5,846 nt of DNA from Clostridiaceae bacterium (GCA_016302625.1 JAEDNG010000059.1:1-5846), one strand, 5' to 3'. Positions 1-5,846 are shown, numbered from the stretch's first letter. Program-made: numbers and translations. The notes: a model not told the origin generated them from the letters alone.

Positions 1-485
1 GCCTCGCGGTTGTTTTCACGGTCAATAGGCAAGCTGCAAAGTCCGTGCATCGCCCTGCCGATAAGCGGCATCGTCTTATAAATTTCTTTTTTCCCGATAA
101 AGCCTATTTCATAATCGGGGAAAACCGACAGAATCATTACAGGGTCAAAATCGTGCTGATGATTACAGACGAATAACAGTCTGCCGTTTTCGGGAACTTT
201 TTCGGTTCCGATCGCGTTTACCTTTACCCTTACAATTTTCATTAAAAGTGAAATAGTAATATTTACCCACCGTCTGAACAGCTTTCTGTTTTTAACGGGC
301 TTATCGGTTCTGATTGTAAAAATCCAAATTACCGTGATAATAAGATGAATAATCACAAGCCCCAGAAAAAAAGCGATAAAAAGCAAAGGCACCAGCCACC
401 ATGAATAATGCTGCCTTAAAATATCAAAAAAATTATTAAGAATCGGTATCAGTGCCGCACTGAGAACAAGATATATGTAAAACAT
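1..485 (-). CDS. plsC: 1-acyl-sn-glycerol-3-phosphate acyltransferase (PlsC family), partial: C-terminus beyond left edge
   Basis: Probably transfers an acyl chain to the sn-2 position of lysophosphatidic acid to make phosphatidic acid at the inner face of the membrane, the second step of phospholipid synthesis. I translated 161 full codons with no stop, so the gene runs off the window. Residues 4-20 and 31-56 are hydrophobic and likely membrane segments, followed by a basic stretch (58-72). The acyltransferase block follows: NHQHDFDP at 108-115 gives the catalytic His109-x4-Asp114, GFIGKKE at 128-134 with P140 fits the second motif, and LPIDREN at 152-158 fits the third. Position 111 is His where many members have Ser (NHxSxxD). 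The long hydrophobic N-terminus resembles Firmicutes PlsC proteins as I remember them. The ATG at 483-485 lies 12 nt after the stop of the small upstream gene, and a modest AGGGG at 495-499 may serve as ribosome binding site. Family assignment is firm; exact acyl donor and substrate are inferred. Confidence 0.9.
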   Translation of the reverse strand, partial: MFYIYLVLSAALIPILNNFFDILRQHYSWWLVPLLFIAFFLGLVIIHLIITVIWIFTIRTDKPVKNRKLFRRWVNITISLLMKIVRVKVNAIGTEKVPENGRLLFVCNHQHDFDPVMILSVFPDYEIGFIGKKEIYKTMPLIGRAMHGLCSLPIDRENNRE

Positions 486-497
486 AAGCCCTTACCC

Positions 498-677
498 CTA
501 ATTTTGTTTCCTCACAATTCCGTATTCGTCATAAAAATCGTAATACGGACAGTTATATGTCTGCCCCTGCAAAAAGCGCTGCATTTCGTCCTCGTCAAGA
601 TTTATTTCGCAGTACATACAGTCGCTTTCTTCATCATAAGCATAATTAGCACAGCTCTCACATTCCGTCTTTTTCAT
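498..677 (-). CDS. Small Cys-rich protein, 59 aa, DUF6472-like, function unknown
   Basis: A complete small gene read directly from the minus strand: ATG at 675-677, stop TAG at 498-500. The product is acidic and aromatic. Its five cysteines are at 6, 9, 20, 23 and 43, giving C-x2-C, x10, C-x2-C, x19, C-P-Y-Y. The paired CxxC motifs suggest a zinc-ribbon-like or other metal-binding fold (inference). Other marks are the acidic run NLDEDE at 26-31 and the basic end RKQN. From memory, this pattern matches a short clostridial family catalogued as DUF6472, whose members share the LDEDEM, NCPYY and IVRKQ elements; I could not search to confirm. There is no signal peptide or membrane segment, so it is probably cytoplasmic. 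GGAGAGG at 685-691 sits 7 nt before the ATG, inside the end of the preceding gene. The two genes overlap by 20 nt in different frames, which suggests translational coupling. The plsC start follows 12 nt after its stop. Confidence 0.85.
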   Translation of the reverse strand: MKKTECESCANYAYDEESDCMYCEINLDEDEMQRFLQGQTYNCPYYDFYDEYGIVRKQN

Positions 678-1506
678 CCTTTATCCTCTCCGAAACGCGG
701 CTTTTTAAATCTGAAATTCTGTCAAACACCGCTTTATATCTTCCCTCTTTAAGATTCGGGAAAGCCTTTAATATTCTGGTATGAACACGGCTGCGGCTTT
801 CGACCGCCTCTTTGAATTCAGCTTTTTTCTTTTCATACTCCGCTTTAAGTTCCTCAAGCTGCGGCTTTTTCTCTTCGATAAGCCCGCTTCCCTTTTCCTT
901 TGCGGCAATCGTTTTTTCGCTTATATTTTCCCCGATTTTATCGGAAATAGCTTTTAGCGCCTTTTCCGCCTCAAGCATTGCGTTCAGCTTTTTAGGCAGC
1001 TTTGCAAGGGCGATAACGGTTATCACAAGGTCGGTTATAAAAGCCGCAAGGCAAACCGACATTAGTATTATTCCGAGTACAAACGGAGTCTTTGTAATAA
1101 TCATGTAGATGAACGGATGAACCGCTCCGACTACAAACGCCGCCGCAAGACCCCAAAGAATGGTGAATTCAAGGCATATGTACCCCTTTACATTAAATGG
1201 CTTGTCGGAATAGTCCCACCATTTATCGTGAAAAAATTTTTCAAGTATCCAGCCGGTTGCAAATTCAAGTGCGGTTGTAAGTCCAGCGGAACCTAAAAAA
1301 AGCAAAATCAGATTGTGCCTTAATCCCCAAAGCAATGTCACGACAACAAGCATGCCCACCCCGTAAATAGGACAGACCGGGCCGTTTAAAAAGCCGCGGT
1401 TCACAAACCTTCCCTCAGTAACCGCCGCAAAAGCCACCTCGGTGCACCAGCCCAAAAAGGCGTATATTAAAAAAATCCAAATTGCCTGATAAATATTTTC
1501 GGGCAT
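658..1506 (-). CDS. CmpB-like (PF06541, 'putative ABC transporter permease') membrane protein with coiled-coil tail
   Basis: A 282-residue membrane protein of unknown function. About five hydrophobic segments lie near residues 7-27, 44-62, 65-85, 112-135 and 143-167. Family hallmarks are GWCTEV (19-24), RGFLNGPVCPIYG (37-49), EFATGWILEKFF (81-92) followed by WWDYSDKPFNVKGYICLE (96-113). I recognise these as the PF06541 family, often labelled a putative ABC transporter permease; no ATPase or binding protein is encoded here, so that label is weak. Residues 170-240 are rich in Lys, Glu and Ala and look like a cytoplasmic coiled coil. A further conserved-looking block, RILKAFPNLKEGRY, lies at 244-257. 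The start is well supported: AGGAGG at 1513-1518 is 6 nt before the ATG, and the upstream LCP gene ends 24 nt away. The 3' end overlaps the small Cys-rich gene by 20 nt. The position between LCP and PlsC genes suggests an envelope role (inference). Confidence 0.87.
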   Translation of the reverse strand: MPENIYQAIWIFLIYAFLGWCTEVAFAAVTEGRFVNRGFLNGPVCPIYGVGMLVVVTLLWGLRHNLILLFLGSAGLTTALEFATGWILEKFFHDKWWDYSDKPFNVKGYICLEFTILWGLAAAFVVGAVHPFIYMIITKTPFVLGIILMSVCLAAFITDLVITVIALAKLPKKLNAMLEAEKALKAISDKIGENISEKTIAAKEKGSGLIEEKKPQLEELKAEYEKKKAEFKEAVESRSRVHTRILKAFPNLKEGRYKAVFDRISDLKSRVSERIKDEKDGM

Positions 1507-1530
1507 AGCTTTCCTCCTTTTGAACTGCCC

Positions 1531-3051
1531 CTATTCCGTTTCGGCGGGCGGGGTTTCCGGGTCAGAAGGTGTTTCCGACGTTTCCGGAGTTGCAGGAGAC
1601 TGCGTGCCTGACGAAGAAGAACTGTCTGACGGTTCCGAAACCGAGGAATTATCAGAGCTTGACGGTTCTGATGTGCTTGTATTATCGGAGCTTTGGTTCT
1701 CGGATACCGTACTGTCGGTTGACGATGTATCTGAACTGTCGCTCGACGAACTTATATTTGAAGAGGACGAAGAAGACGACGGGGTTTTGCTTGACGACGG
1801 TTTGCTTGATGATGAATACCTGCCTGCATACCAGTCGTTTTTTTCGATACCGTTTATCTCTATATAATCCTCGGGGAGGATATCGTCGTAAATAAATGCC
1901 TTTATTATTTTGCCCGCATAGTCCAAATCATAATAGATACAGTCACCGTATCCGCTTACTCTTTTTGAGCCCATCTGATACTCGGTGAGCGGAACACGGC
2001 TCTGCTCAAAGGTCGGAGACGAGAGCAGAATATTTACCGCGAGGCTCATAATCTGCGAATATGATAACGACGTCTCACTGCAAGGAATAAGCGATTTTGC
2101 AAGCTTTACATACTGCGATTTGCTTAAAGTCACCGCCTTGTTAAAAAGCTGTTCCATAACATAGCGCTGACGGTCGGTTCTGCCGTAATCGTCGTTCGTT
2201 CCCTCAAAATTCGCAGCGTGCCTTATTCTCGCGTATGCCACCGCCTGTACGCCGTTCAAGTGCCGGAGCCCTGCCTCATTAACATAGTAGTCATTGGGGT
2301 CAAGACCCATATATGCGCATTGCTCGGTAATACAGCCGTTTAAGCCCCAGTATATTTTTTTTCCGTTTTCATAGCCGTAGGCATTAAGCTCACCTTCAAC
2401 AAGATTGACATCGATACCGCCGACGGCGTCTATAATATCCGCCATGCCGTAAAAATTGACCGTCGCGTATTCGGATATATCAAGTCCGAATATCGTGTTA
2501 AGCGTTTTTATCGCAAGTTCAGGGCCGCCCTTACTGTAAGCGCTGTTGATTTTGCCATAGGTGGTTTTACCGTTATAGGTGATTGGAACTAAGCTGTCGC
2601 GCATCACCGAGATTACCTTTACCTTTTTAGTTTCGGTATTAAGGCTTAATATCATTATACTGTCCGAAAGGCCTTTGAATGAATCGACCTTGCGCGAGTC
2701 AATTCCGAAAAGCGCCACGTTCACTATCTTTTTGTTGATAACGCTTTCAAATCCCAAATCCTCGGGCTTTCCGGTTATGTTATTATAATTGTAATCAAAT
2801 ACCTTTAAAAGCACGCCGAACGCAACTGACAGGGCAAGAATCAGCGAAACGGCGCTTATCATAAAGGCTTTCTGCCATTTTTTGCAGCTGCGCCACCATT
2901 TTGTAAAGCTGTTTCCCCTCTTTTTTTTGGCGAAATGCTTTCCTTTCAGCTTGCTGTCGCTCACTATATCCTCAAATTCCGCCGCACTTGACGAGGAATA
3001 TATGTCTTCACCTGTAAATCCGAAAATATCGTTACTGTTTTCCATACCCAC
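1531..3051 (-). CDS. LCP-family (LytR-CpsA-Psr) cell-wall polymer ligase with long Ser-rich tail
   Basis: LCP proteins move anionic or capsular glycopolymers from undecaprenyl-pyrophosphate carriers onto peptidoglycan outside the membrane. The layout is: a cytoplasmic N-terminus with a basic patch (35-61), one transmembrane helix (about 63-83), the LCP domain (about 108-310), a further region of about 100 residues, and a Ser/Thr/Pro/Glu-rich tail (412-506). Catalytic-core marks are FGIDSR (115-120), SDSIMILSL with Asp130, VMRDS with Arg151, DAVGGIDV (208-215), LNGVQAVAYARIRH (265-278) and DYGRTDRQR (288-296). The domain is intact. Residues 218-262 form an insertion holding Cys240 and Cys245; Cys324 and Cys371 are also outside the cell. 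The listed first codon is GTG. An ATG two codons later (3043-3045) has the better-placed ribosome binding site, so the protein is more likely 504 residues. The gap to rsmI is 14 to 20 nt. Family is clear; the polymer attached cannot be told from sequence. Confidence 0.93.
   Translation of the reverse strand: MGMENSNDIFGFTGEDIYSSSSAAEFEDIVSDSKLKGKHFAKKKRGNSFTKWWRSCKKWQKAFMISAVSLILALSVAFGVLLKVFDYNYNNITGKPEDLGFESVINKKIVNVALFGIDSRKVDSFKGLSDSIMILSLNTETKKVKVISVMRDSLVPITYNGKTTYGKINSAYSKGGPELAIKTLNTIFGLDISEYATVNFYGMADIIDAVGGIDVNLVEGELNAYGYENGKKIYWGLNGCITEQCAYMGLDPNDYYVNEAGLRHLNGVQAVAYARIRHAANFEGTNDDYGRTDRQRYVMEQLFNKAVTLSKSQYVKLAKSLIPCSETSLSYSQIMSLAVNILLSSPTFEQSRVPLTEYQMGSKRVSGYGDCIYYDLDYAGKIIKAFIYDDILPEDYIEINGIEKNDWYAGRYSSSSKPSSSKTPSSSSSSSNISSSSDSSDTSSTDSTVSENQSSDNTSTSEPSSSDNSSVSEPSDSSSSSGTQSPATPETSETPSDPETPPAETE
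1627..1725 (-). repeat. Three tandem 33-bp units (11-residue repeat) in the LCP Ser-rich tail
   Basis: LCP residues 443-453, 454-464 and 465-475 line up as three 11-residue units: SSTDSTVSENQ, SSDNTSTSEPS and SSDNSSVSEPS. The last two share 9 of 11 residues and 23 of 33 bases by my count. The first is more diverged, sharing 6 of 11 residues with the third. In reading order the units occupy 1693-1725, 1660-1692 and 1627-1659. Serine codons are mixed (AGC, AGT, TCA, TCC, TCG, TCT), so this is an old duplication and not a recent slippage tract. The unit probably extends a flexible extracellular linker. Confidence 0.6.
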
Positions 3052-3055
3052 ACCT
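3051..3055 (-). promoter_or_regulatory. Ribosome binding site that favours the ATG start of the LCP gene
   Basis: Read on the minus strand, AGGTG lies 5 nt before the ATG at 3043-3045. The same bases overlap the GTG at 3049-3051, leaving that codon no usable spacing. This favours the ATG as the true start and shortens the protein by two residues. Confidence 0.5.
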
Positions 3056-3065
3056 GTTTTTAAAA

Positions 3066-3890
3066 TTATCCTATAAGCGCCTTATATATGTCGCCTTTTT
3101 TTATTCCTGAAATTTCCGCCGCTTCCTTTGCGGCAGACGACGTCGATTTCCCCTCATCAGTCAGCTTTTTTGCAAGCCTTACCGCGTCCTCTAAGGTGTA
3201 CCGCTCAACTTCTTCCTCTTTTTTTCCCTCAATTATTAAAACAAATTCGCCCTTTGGCGGATTGTCGGCGTAATACTCCGCCGCGCCCGAAAGGGTGGTA
3301 TTAAAAACCGTTTCGTGAATCTTTGTAAGCTCCCTTACAAGGGCAATTTTACGGTCGCCGAATGCCTTTTGCATATCCTTAAGGGTGGCGTTAAGCTTAT
3401 GCGGCGCCTCGTAAAAAATCATTGTGCGTCTTTCGCTTTTAAGCTCGTCTAAATGCCTTTTTCGGCTGATTTTGTTGACCGATAAAAAGCCTTCAAAGCA
3501 AAACCTGCCGCTCTCCATTCCAGAAATTGCAAGAGCGGTAACAAGTGCGCTCGGACCCGGTACGGATTCCACCGTAATCCCCGCCTCATGCGCTTGCCTT
3601 ACCAAATCCTCGCCCGGATCTGAAATTGCAGGCATACCCGCGTCTGAAACCAGCGCACAGCTTTCGCCCTTTAAAATGCGTTCTATTATAAGATTTCCTT
3701 TAGTATTTTTATTATGCTCATAATAGGAGAGCATTTCTTTTTTAATATCAAAATGATTAAGCAGCTTTACCGTTACCCGCGTGTCCTCCGCGGCGATAAA
3801 GTCGGCTTCACCCAAAATCCGCACGGCGCGGGGGCTAAAATCCTCTAAATTCCCTATCGGCGTACCGACAACATAAAGCTTTCCGCTCAT
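3066..3890 (-). CDS. rsmI: 16S rRNA (cytidine(1402)-2'-O)-methyltransferase RsmI
   Basis: Uses S-adenosylmethionine to methylate the 2'-OH of C1402 in the decoding centre of 16S rRNA, a change that tunes decoding fidelity (family knowledge). The 274-residue protein has the full set of RsmI marks of the tetrapyrrole-methylase fold: VGTPIGNLED (8-17), AAEDTR (33-38), SYYEHN (55-60), SDAGMPAISDPG (82-93), VPGPSA (110-115), FYEAPHK (159-165) and RELTKIHE (186-193). A Lys/Glu-rich linker precedes a short C-terminal helical domain ending KKGDIYKALIG. The length is normal. Its ATG overlaps the stop of the upstream methyltransferase by one base (TAATG). Its ribosome binding site AGGAGG (3901-3906) lies inside that gene, 10 nt before the start, so the two are probably translationally coupled. 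The same pairing is known from Bacillus (yabB and yabC), there with the GIY-YIG gene yazA between them. Confidence 0.96.
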   Translation of the reverse strand: MSGKLYVVGTPIGNLEDFSPRAVRILGEADFIAAEDTRVTVKLLNHFDIKKEMLSYYEHNKNTKGNLIIERILKGESCALVSDAGMPAISDPGEDLVRQAHEAGITVESVPGPSALVTALAISGMESGRFCFEGFLSVNKISRKRHLDELKSERRTMIFYEAPHKLNATLKDMQKAFGDRKIALVRELTKIHETVFNTTLSGAAEYYADNPPKGEFVLIIEGKKEEEVERYTLEDAVRLAKKLTDEGKSTSSAAKEAAEISGIKKGDIYKALIG

Positions 3891-4624
3891 TAAATGTACG
3901 CCTCCTTATAAGCGCCGTAAATTTTTATCATTTCGGGCGAGAATTCTCCGTTTTCCTCAACATAAAGGGTGGGCGCTGTGCGAAGCCCCGTATTCGCGCA
4001 CTTTTTGCCCTCTACAAGCACAAGCCACGGCTCCTCTCCCTTTCGCTGGCAGACAAGCCGTAATCTCTTAGGCTCTAATTTGTACTCCCTCATAAGCGAC
4101 ATAAGTTCAGCCAGTCTTTCGGGTCTGTGGCACATACAAAGTCTGCCGCTTGTCTGCAGGAGCCTCGCCGAAACCGAAATTATATCGCGAAGCGTACAGT
4201 CCACCTCGTGCCGCGCCGTCGCCTTTACTCCGTCGGGGTTTTTAATTCCTCCGTTCGGGGCTTTATATGGCGGGTTGCAGGTGACAAGGGTGTGACAGCC
4301 GAAAGCTATCTTCCCCTTAAGCTCGTTCAAATCGCTGTTTAAAACCGTGAAATTATCGGTTTTAAGCTCACGGCTTGTCCGTTCCGTTAAAGCCGCCGCC
4401 TCGCAGGAAATATCCACCCCGACCGCGTTTTTTAAATTCCCGTCCCTTAAGCATAAAAGCGGGATTATTCCGCACCCCGTACCTAAATCTACAAGAGTAT
4501 CCTTTTTTCGCGCCGAGGCAAAGTCCGCTAACAGCACCGCGTCTGTCCCGAAGGTATGTCGCGGCGAAACATAAACAAAAAAGCCGTTTCCGAGCGGTTC
4601 TTTTTTTATTAGCTTCTCGTCCAT
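3890..4624 (-). CDS. trmN: tRNA1(Val) (adenine(37)-N6)-methyltransferase-like protein (TrmN/YabB family)
   Basis: A SAM-dependent N6-adenine methyltransferase of 244 residues. By family (COG4123, E. coli YfiC/TrmN and B. subtilis YabB) it is expected to methylate adenine 37 next to the tRNA anticodon. Marks seen: FGTDAVLLADF (25-35), SAM-binding motif I VDLGTGCGIIP (45-55), acidic VGVDIS with Asp71 ending strand 2, catalytic NPPY (117-120) followed by Lys121, ARHE (137-140), and a C-terminal half with HRPERLAELM (166-175), EPKRLRLV (184-191) and PWLVLVEGKK (199-208), typical of the family. The start overlaps the cysS end by 16 nt, with a weak AGGG at 4631-4634 six nt upstream. It ends at TAATG shared with rsmI. 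Family is firm. The exact tRNA target is inferred, since members in Gram-positive bacteria are less studied than the E. coli enzyme. Confidence 0.88.
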   Translation of the reverse strand: MDEKLIKKEPLGNGFFVYVSPRHTFGTDAVLLADFASARKKDTLVDLGTGCGIIPLLCLRDGNLKNAVGVDISCEAAALTERTSRELKTDNFTVLNSDLNELKGKIAFGCHTLVTCNPPYKAPNGGIKNPDGVKATARHEVDCTLRDIISVSARLLQTSGRLCMCHRPERLAELMSLMREYKLEPKRLRLVCQRKGEEPWLVLVEGKKCANTGLRTAPTLYVEENGEFSPEMIKIYGAYKEAYI

Positions 4625-5846
4625 TTTACGCCCTGCGGGGTGTCCTCTAATATAATTCCCATTTCCTTTAGCCTGTCGCGAATTTCGTCGGCGGTTTTAA
4701 AATCCTTTGCCTTTCGGGCGGCGGTGCGCTTTTCAATAAGCTCCTCTATCTCGCTGTCAAGCGTTTCTTGCTTGCGGTTATAAACCAACCCTAAAACGCC
4801 GGTTAGCTGATCGAACATATCCGCAAAAGCCTCTAACGCCGCTTTGCCCGCTCCGTTTGCAATTGCGGTATTAATATCGCGCACAAGGCTGAATACCGCC
4901 GCAAGCGCGTCGGCTGTGTTTAAGTCGTCCTCCATAGCGGTGATAAATTCTTCTTTTCTCTGCTTGACAAATGCGGGAACCTCTCCGCCGTCGGCGGAGT
5001 TTTTAAGCGCAAAATCAATATTTTCACGGCAGGTATAAAGCCTTTCAAGCGAGTTTTTCGCCTGTTCTATAACCTCTACAGAGTAATTAATCGGGCTTCT
5101 GTAATGGCTTGAGACCATCATATAGCGAATAGGCTCGTAACCGAATTTATCCGCCACGTCGCGGACGGTGAAAAAATTATTTAGCGATTTTGACATCTTG
5201 TGATTGTCGACATTGATAAATCCGTTGTGCATCCAGTAATGCGCGAACTCACAGCCGTTAGCAGCCTCGCTCTGGGCAATCTCATTTTCGTGGTGTGGGA
5301 AGATAAGGTCAAGACCGCCGCAGTGAATATCTATGGTCTTGCCTAAGTAGCGGCACGCCATCGCCGAGCACTCAATATGCCAGCCCGGTCTGCCCTTGCC
5401 CCAAGGGGAGTCCCAATAAGGCTCGCCCGGCTTTGCGCCCTTCCAAAGGCAGAAGTCCATCGGGTCTTCCTTGATTTCGGTGACGTCAATTCTCGCCCCC
5501 GCCTCCAAATCCTCAAGCGGCTGGTGAGAAAGCTTTCCGTAGTCCTTAAACTTGGTCGCGCGGTAGTAAACGTCGCCGCCTGACTCATAGGCATAACCCT
5601 TCTCCATAAGCGAAGAAATAATATCCTGTATCTGCTGTATATTCTCGGTAGCGCGCGGATGAACCGTCGCTTCCCTTACGTTTAGCCCCTTTGCGTCGGT
5701 CCAGAATTCCTTTATATAACGCTCGGCTATATCCGGCACGGTGGTGCTTTCCTCATTTGCTCTTTTAATGAGCTTATCGTCAATATCGGTAAAGTTCTGA
5801 ACAAAGGTTACCTTGTAGCCGCGCCACTCAAAATAGCGGCGCAAGG
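4609..5846 (-). CDS. cysS: Cysteinyl-tRNA synthetase, partial: N-terminus beyond right edge
   Basis: Charges tRNA-Cys with cysteine using ATP (class I synthetase). The visible part is 412 codons less the cut one: the reading frame enters from the edge, and the first full codon is TTG (Leu, not a start) in LRRYFEWRGY. Compared with the 461-residue E. coli enzyme, about 50 N-terminal residues are missing, including the HIGH motif and the first zinc cysteine. Seen in the fragment (numbered from that Leu): FVQNFTDIDDK (14-24), GWHIECSAM with zinc ligand Cys159, FPHHENEIAQ with ligands His184 and Glu188, and KMSKS at 216-220. The helical DALR-type domain follows, then the C-terminal KDFKTADEIRDRLKEMGI block and GVKWTR end typical of the family. 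The 3' end overlaps the methyltransferase gene by 16 nt. It is the most upstream gene visible, so any promoter lies outside the window. Confidence 0.97.
   Translation of the reverse strand, partial: LRRYFEWRGYKVTFVQNFTDIDDKLIKRANEESTTVPDIAERYIKEFWTDAKGLNVREATVHPRATENIQQIQDIISSLMEKGYAYESGGDVYYRATKFKDYGKLSHQPLEDLEAGARIDVTEIKEDPMDFCLWKGAKPGEPYWDSPWGKGRPGWHIECSAMACRYLGKTIDIHCGGLDLIFPHHENEIAQSEAANGCEFAHYWMHNGFINVDNHKMSKSLNNFFTVRDVADKFGYEPIRYMMVSSHYRSPINYSVEVIEQAKNSLERLYTCRENIDFALKNSADGGEVPAFVKQRKEEFITAMEDDLNTADALAAVFSLVRDINTAIANGAGKAALEAFADMFDQLTGVLGLVYNRKQETLDSEIEELIEKRTAARKAKDFKTADEIRDRLKEMGIILEDTPQGVKWTRS
4983..4999. repeat. Perfect 17-base palindrome within cysS, followed by a T run on the plus strand
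   Basis: CTCCGCCG, a central T, then CGGCGGAG: eight bases each side are exact reverse complements. On the plus strand the next bases are TTTTT (5000-5004), so antisense RNA would form a GC-rich hairpin (7-bp stem, 3-nt loop) followed by a U tract, the shape of an intrinsic terminator. On the sense strand the A run precedes the hairpin, so it would not terminate cysS mRNA. It encodes the linker Ser-Ala-Asp-Gly-Gly-Glu at about residues 283-288 of the fragment. A role is uncertain; composition and codon choice could produce it by chance. Confidence 0.45.

Noticed and set aside
486..497. Possible promoter or terminator between the Cys-rich gene and plsC
   Set aside because: The gap is only 12 nt with no inverted repeat; it can hold no more than a ribosome binding site.
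504..752. Open frame of 82 codons on the plus strand
   Set aside because: It lies antisense to the small Cys-rich gene and the end of the CmpB-like gene, both of which have ribosome binding sites and family-like sequence. The plus-strand product shows no recognisable motif.
1520..1867. Open frame of 115 codons on the plus strand, rich in Asp, Glu, Ser and Val
   Set aside because: It is the mirror of the Ser-rich tail of the LCP gene: Ser codons read backwards give acidic and small residues without stops. It begins with TTG, lacks a ribosome binding site and shows no domain.
2414..2430. Short palindrome CGCCGACGGCG within the LCP gene
   Set aside because: Only five bases per arm with no T run and located over the conserved Ala-Val-Gly-Gly coding region, so coding constraint explains it.
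5343..5594. Second minus-strand frame of 83 codons within cysS
   Set aside because: It is out of frame with the clearly conserved cysS reading, which carries the zinc ligands and KMSKS; Arg/Ala-rich composition is typical of a shadow frame.
5842..5844. TTG as a possible start of cysS at the right edge
   Set aside because: The open frame continues to the window edge, and by alignment to the known family this Leu is about residue 51; the HIGH motif must lie upstream.

Overview
The window looks like a chromosomal piece of a low- to moderate-GC Gram-positive anaerobe, most likely a gut-type member of the Clostridia (Oscillospiraceae/Ruminococcaceae-like). The case rests on strong AGGAGG-type ribosome binding sites, Lys/Glu/Ile-rich proteins, an LCP (LytR-CpsA-Psr) wall-polymer ligase, a CmpB-type (PF06541) membrane protein and a small Cys-rich protein of a type I associate with Clostridia. 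The placement is inferred from protein character, not from a marker gene.

All seven genes lie on the minus strand, so transcription runs from the right edge to the left. In that order they are: cysS (cysteinyl-tRNA synthetase, N-terminus beyond the right edge); a TrmN/YabB-type adenine-N6 methyltransferase; rsmI (16S rRNA C1402 2'-O-methyltransferase); an LCP-family protein with a long Ser-rich extracellular tail; a five-helix CmpB-like membrane protein with a charged coiled-coil tail; a 59-residue protein with five cysteines; and plsC (1-acyl-glycerol-3-phosphate acyltransferase, C-terminus beyond the left edge).

Packing is very tight. Two gene pairs overlap by 16 and 20 nt, one pair shares a single base (TAATG), and the remaining gaps are 12 to 24 nt. 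No gap can hold a promoter plus a terminator, so the set reads as one operon or part of one. Upstream genes serve translation (tRNA charging, tRNA and rRNA methylation). Downstream genes serve the cell envelope (wall polymer attachment, an unknown membrane protein, phospholipid synthesis). No stretch over 300 bases lacks a gene.

I see no mobile element, CRISPR array, tRNA, rRNA or riboswitch, and no sign of a new defence or biosynthetic system. The points most worth a second look are the small Cys-rich protein, the uncharacterised CmpB-like protein beside the LCP and PlsC genes, a three-copy 11-residue repeat in the LCP tail, and a perfect palindrome followed by a T run on the antisense strand of cysS.
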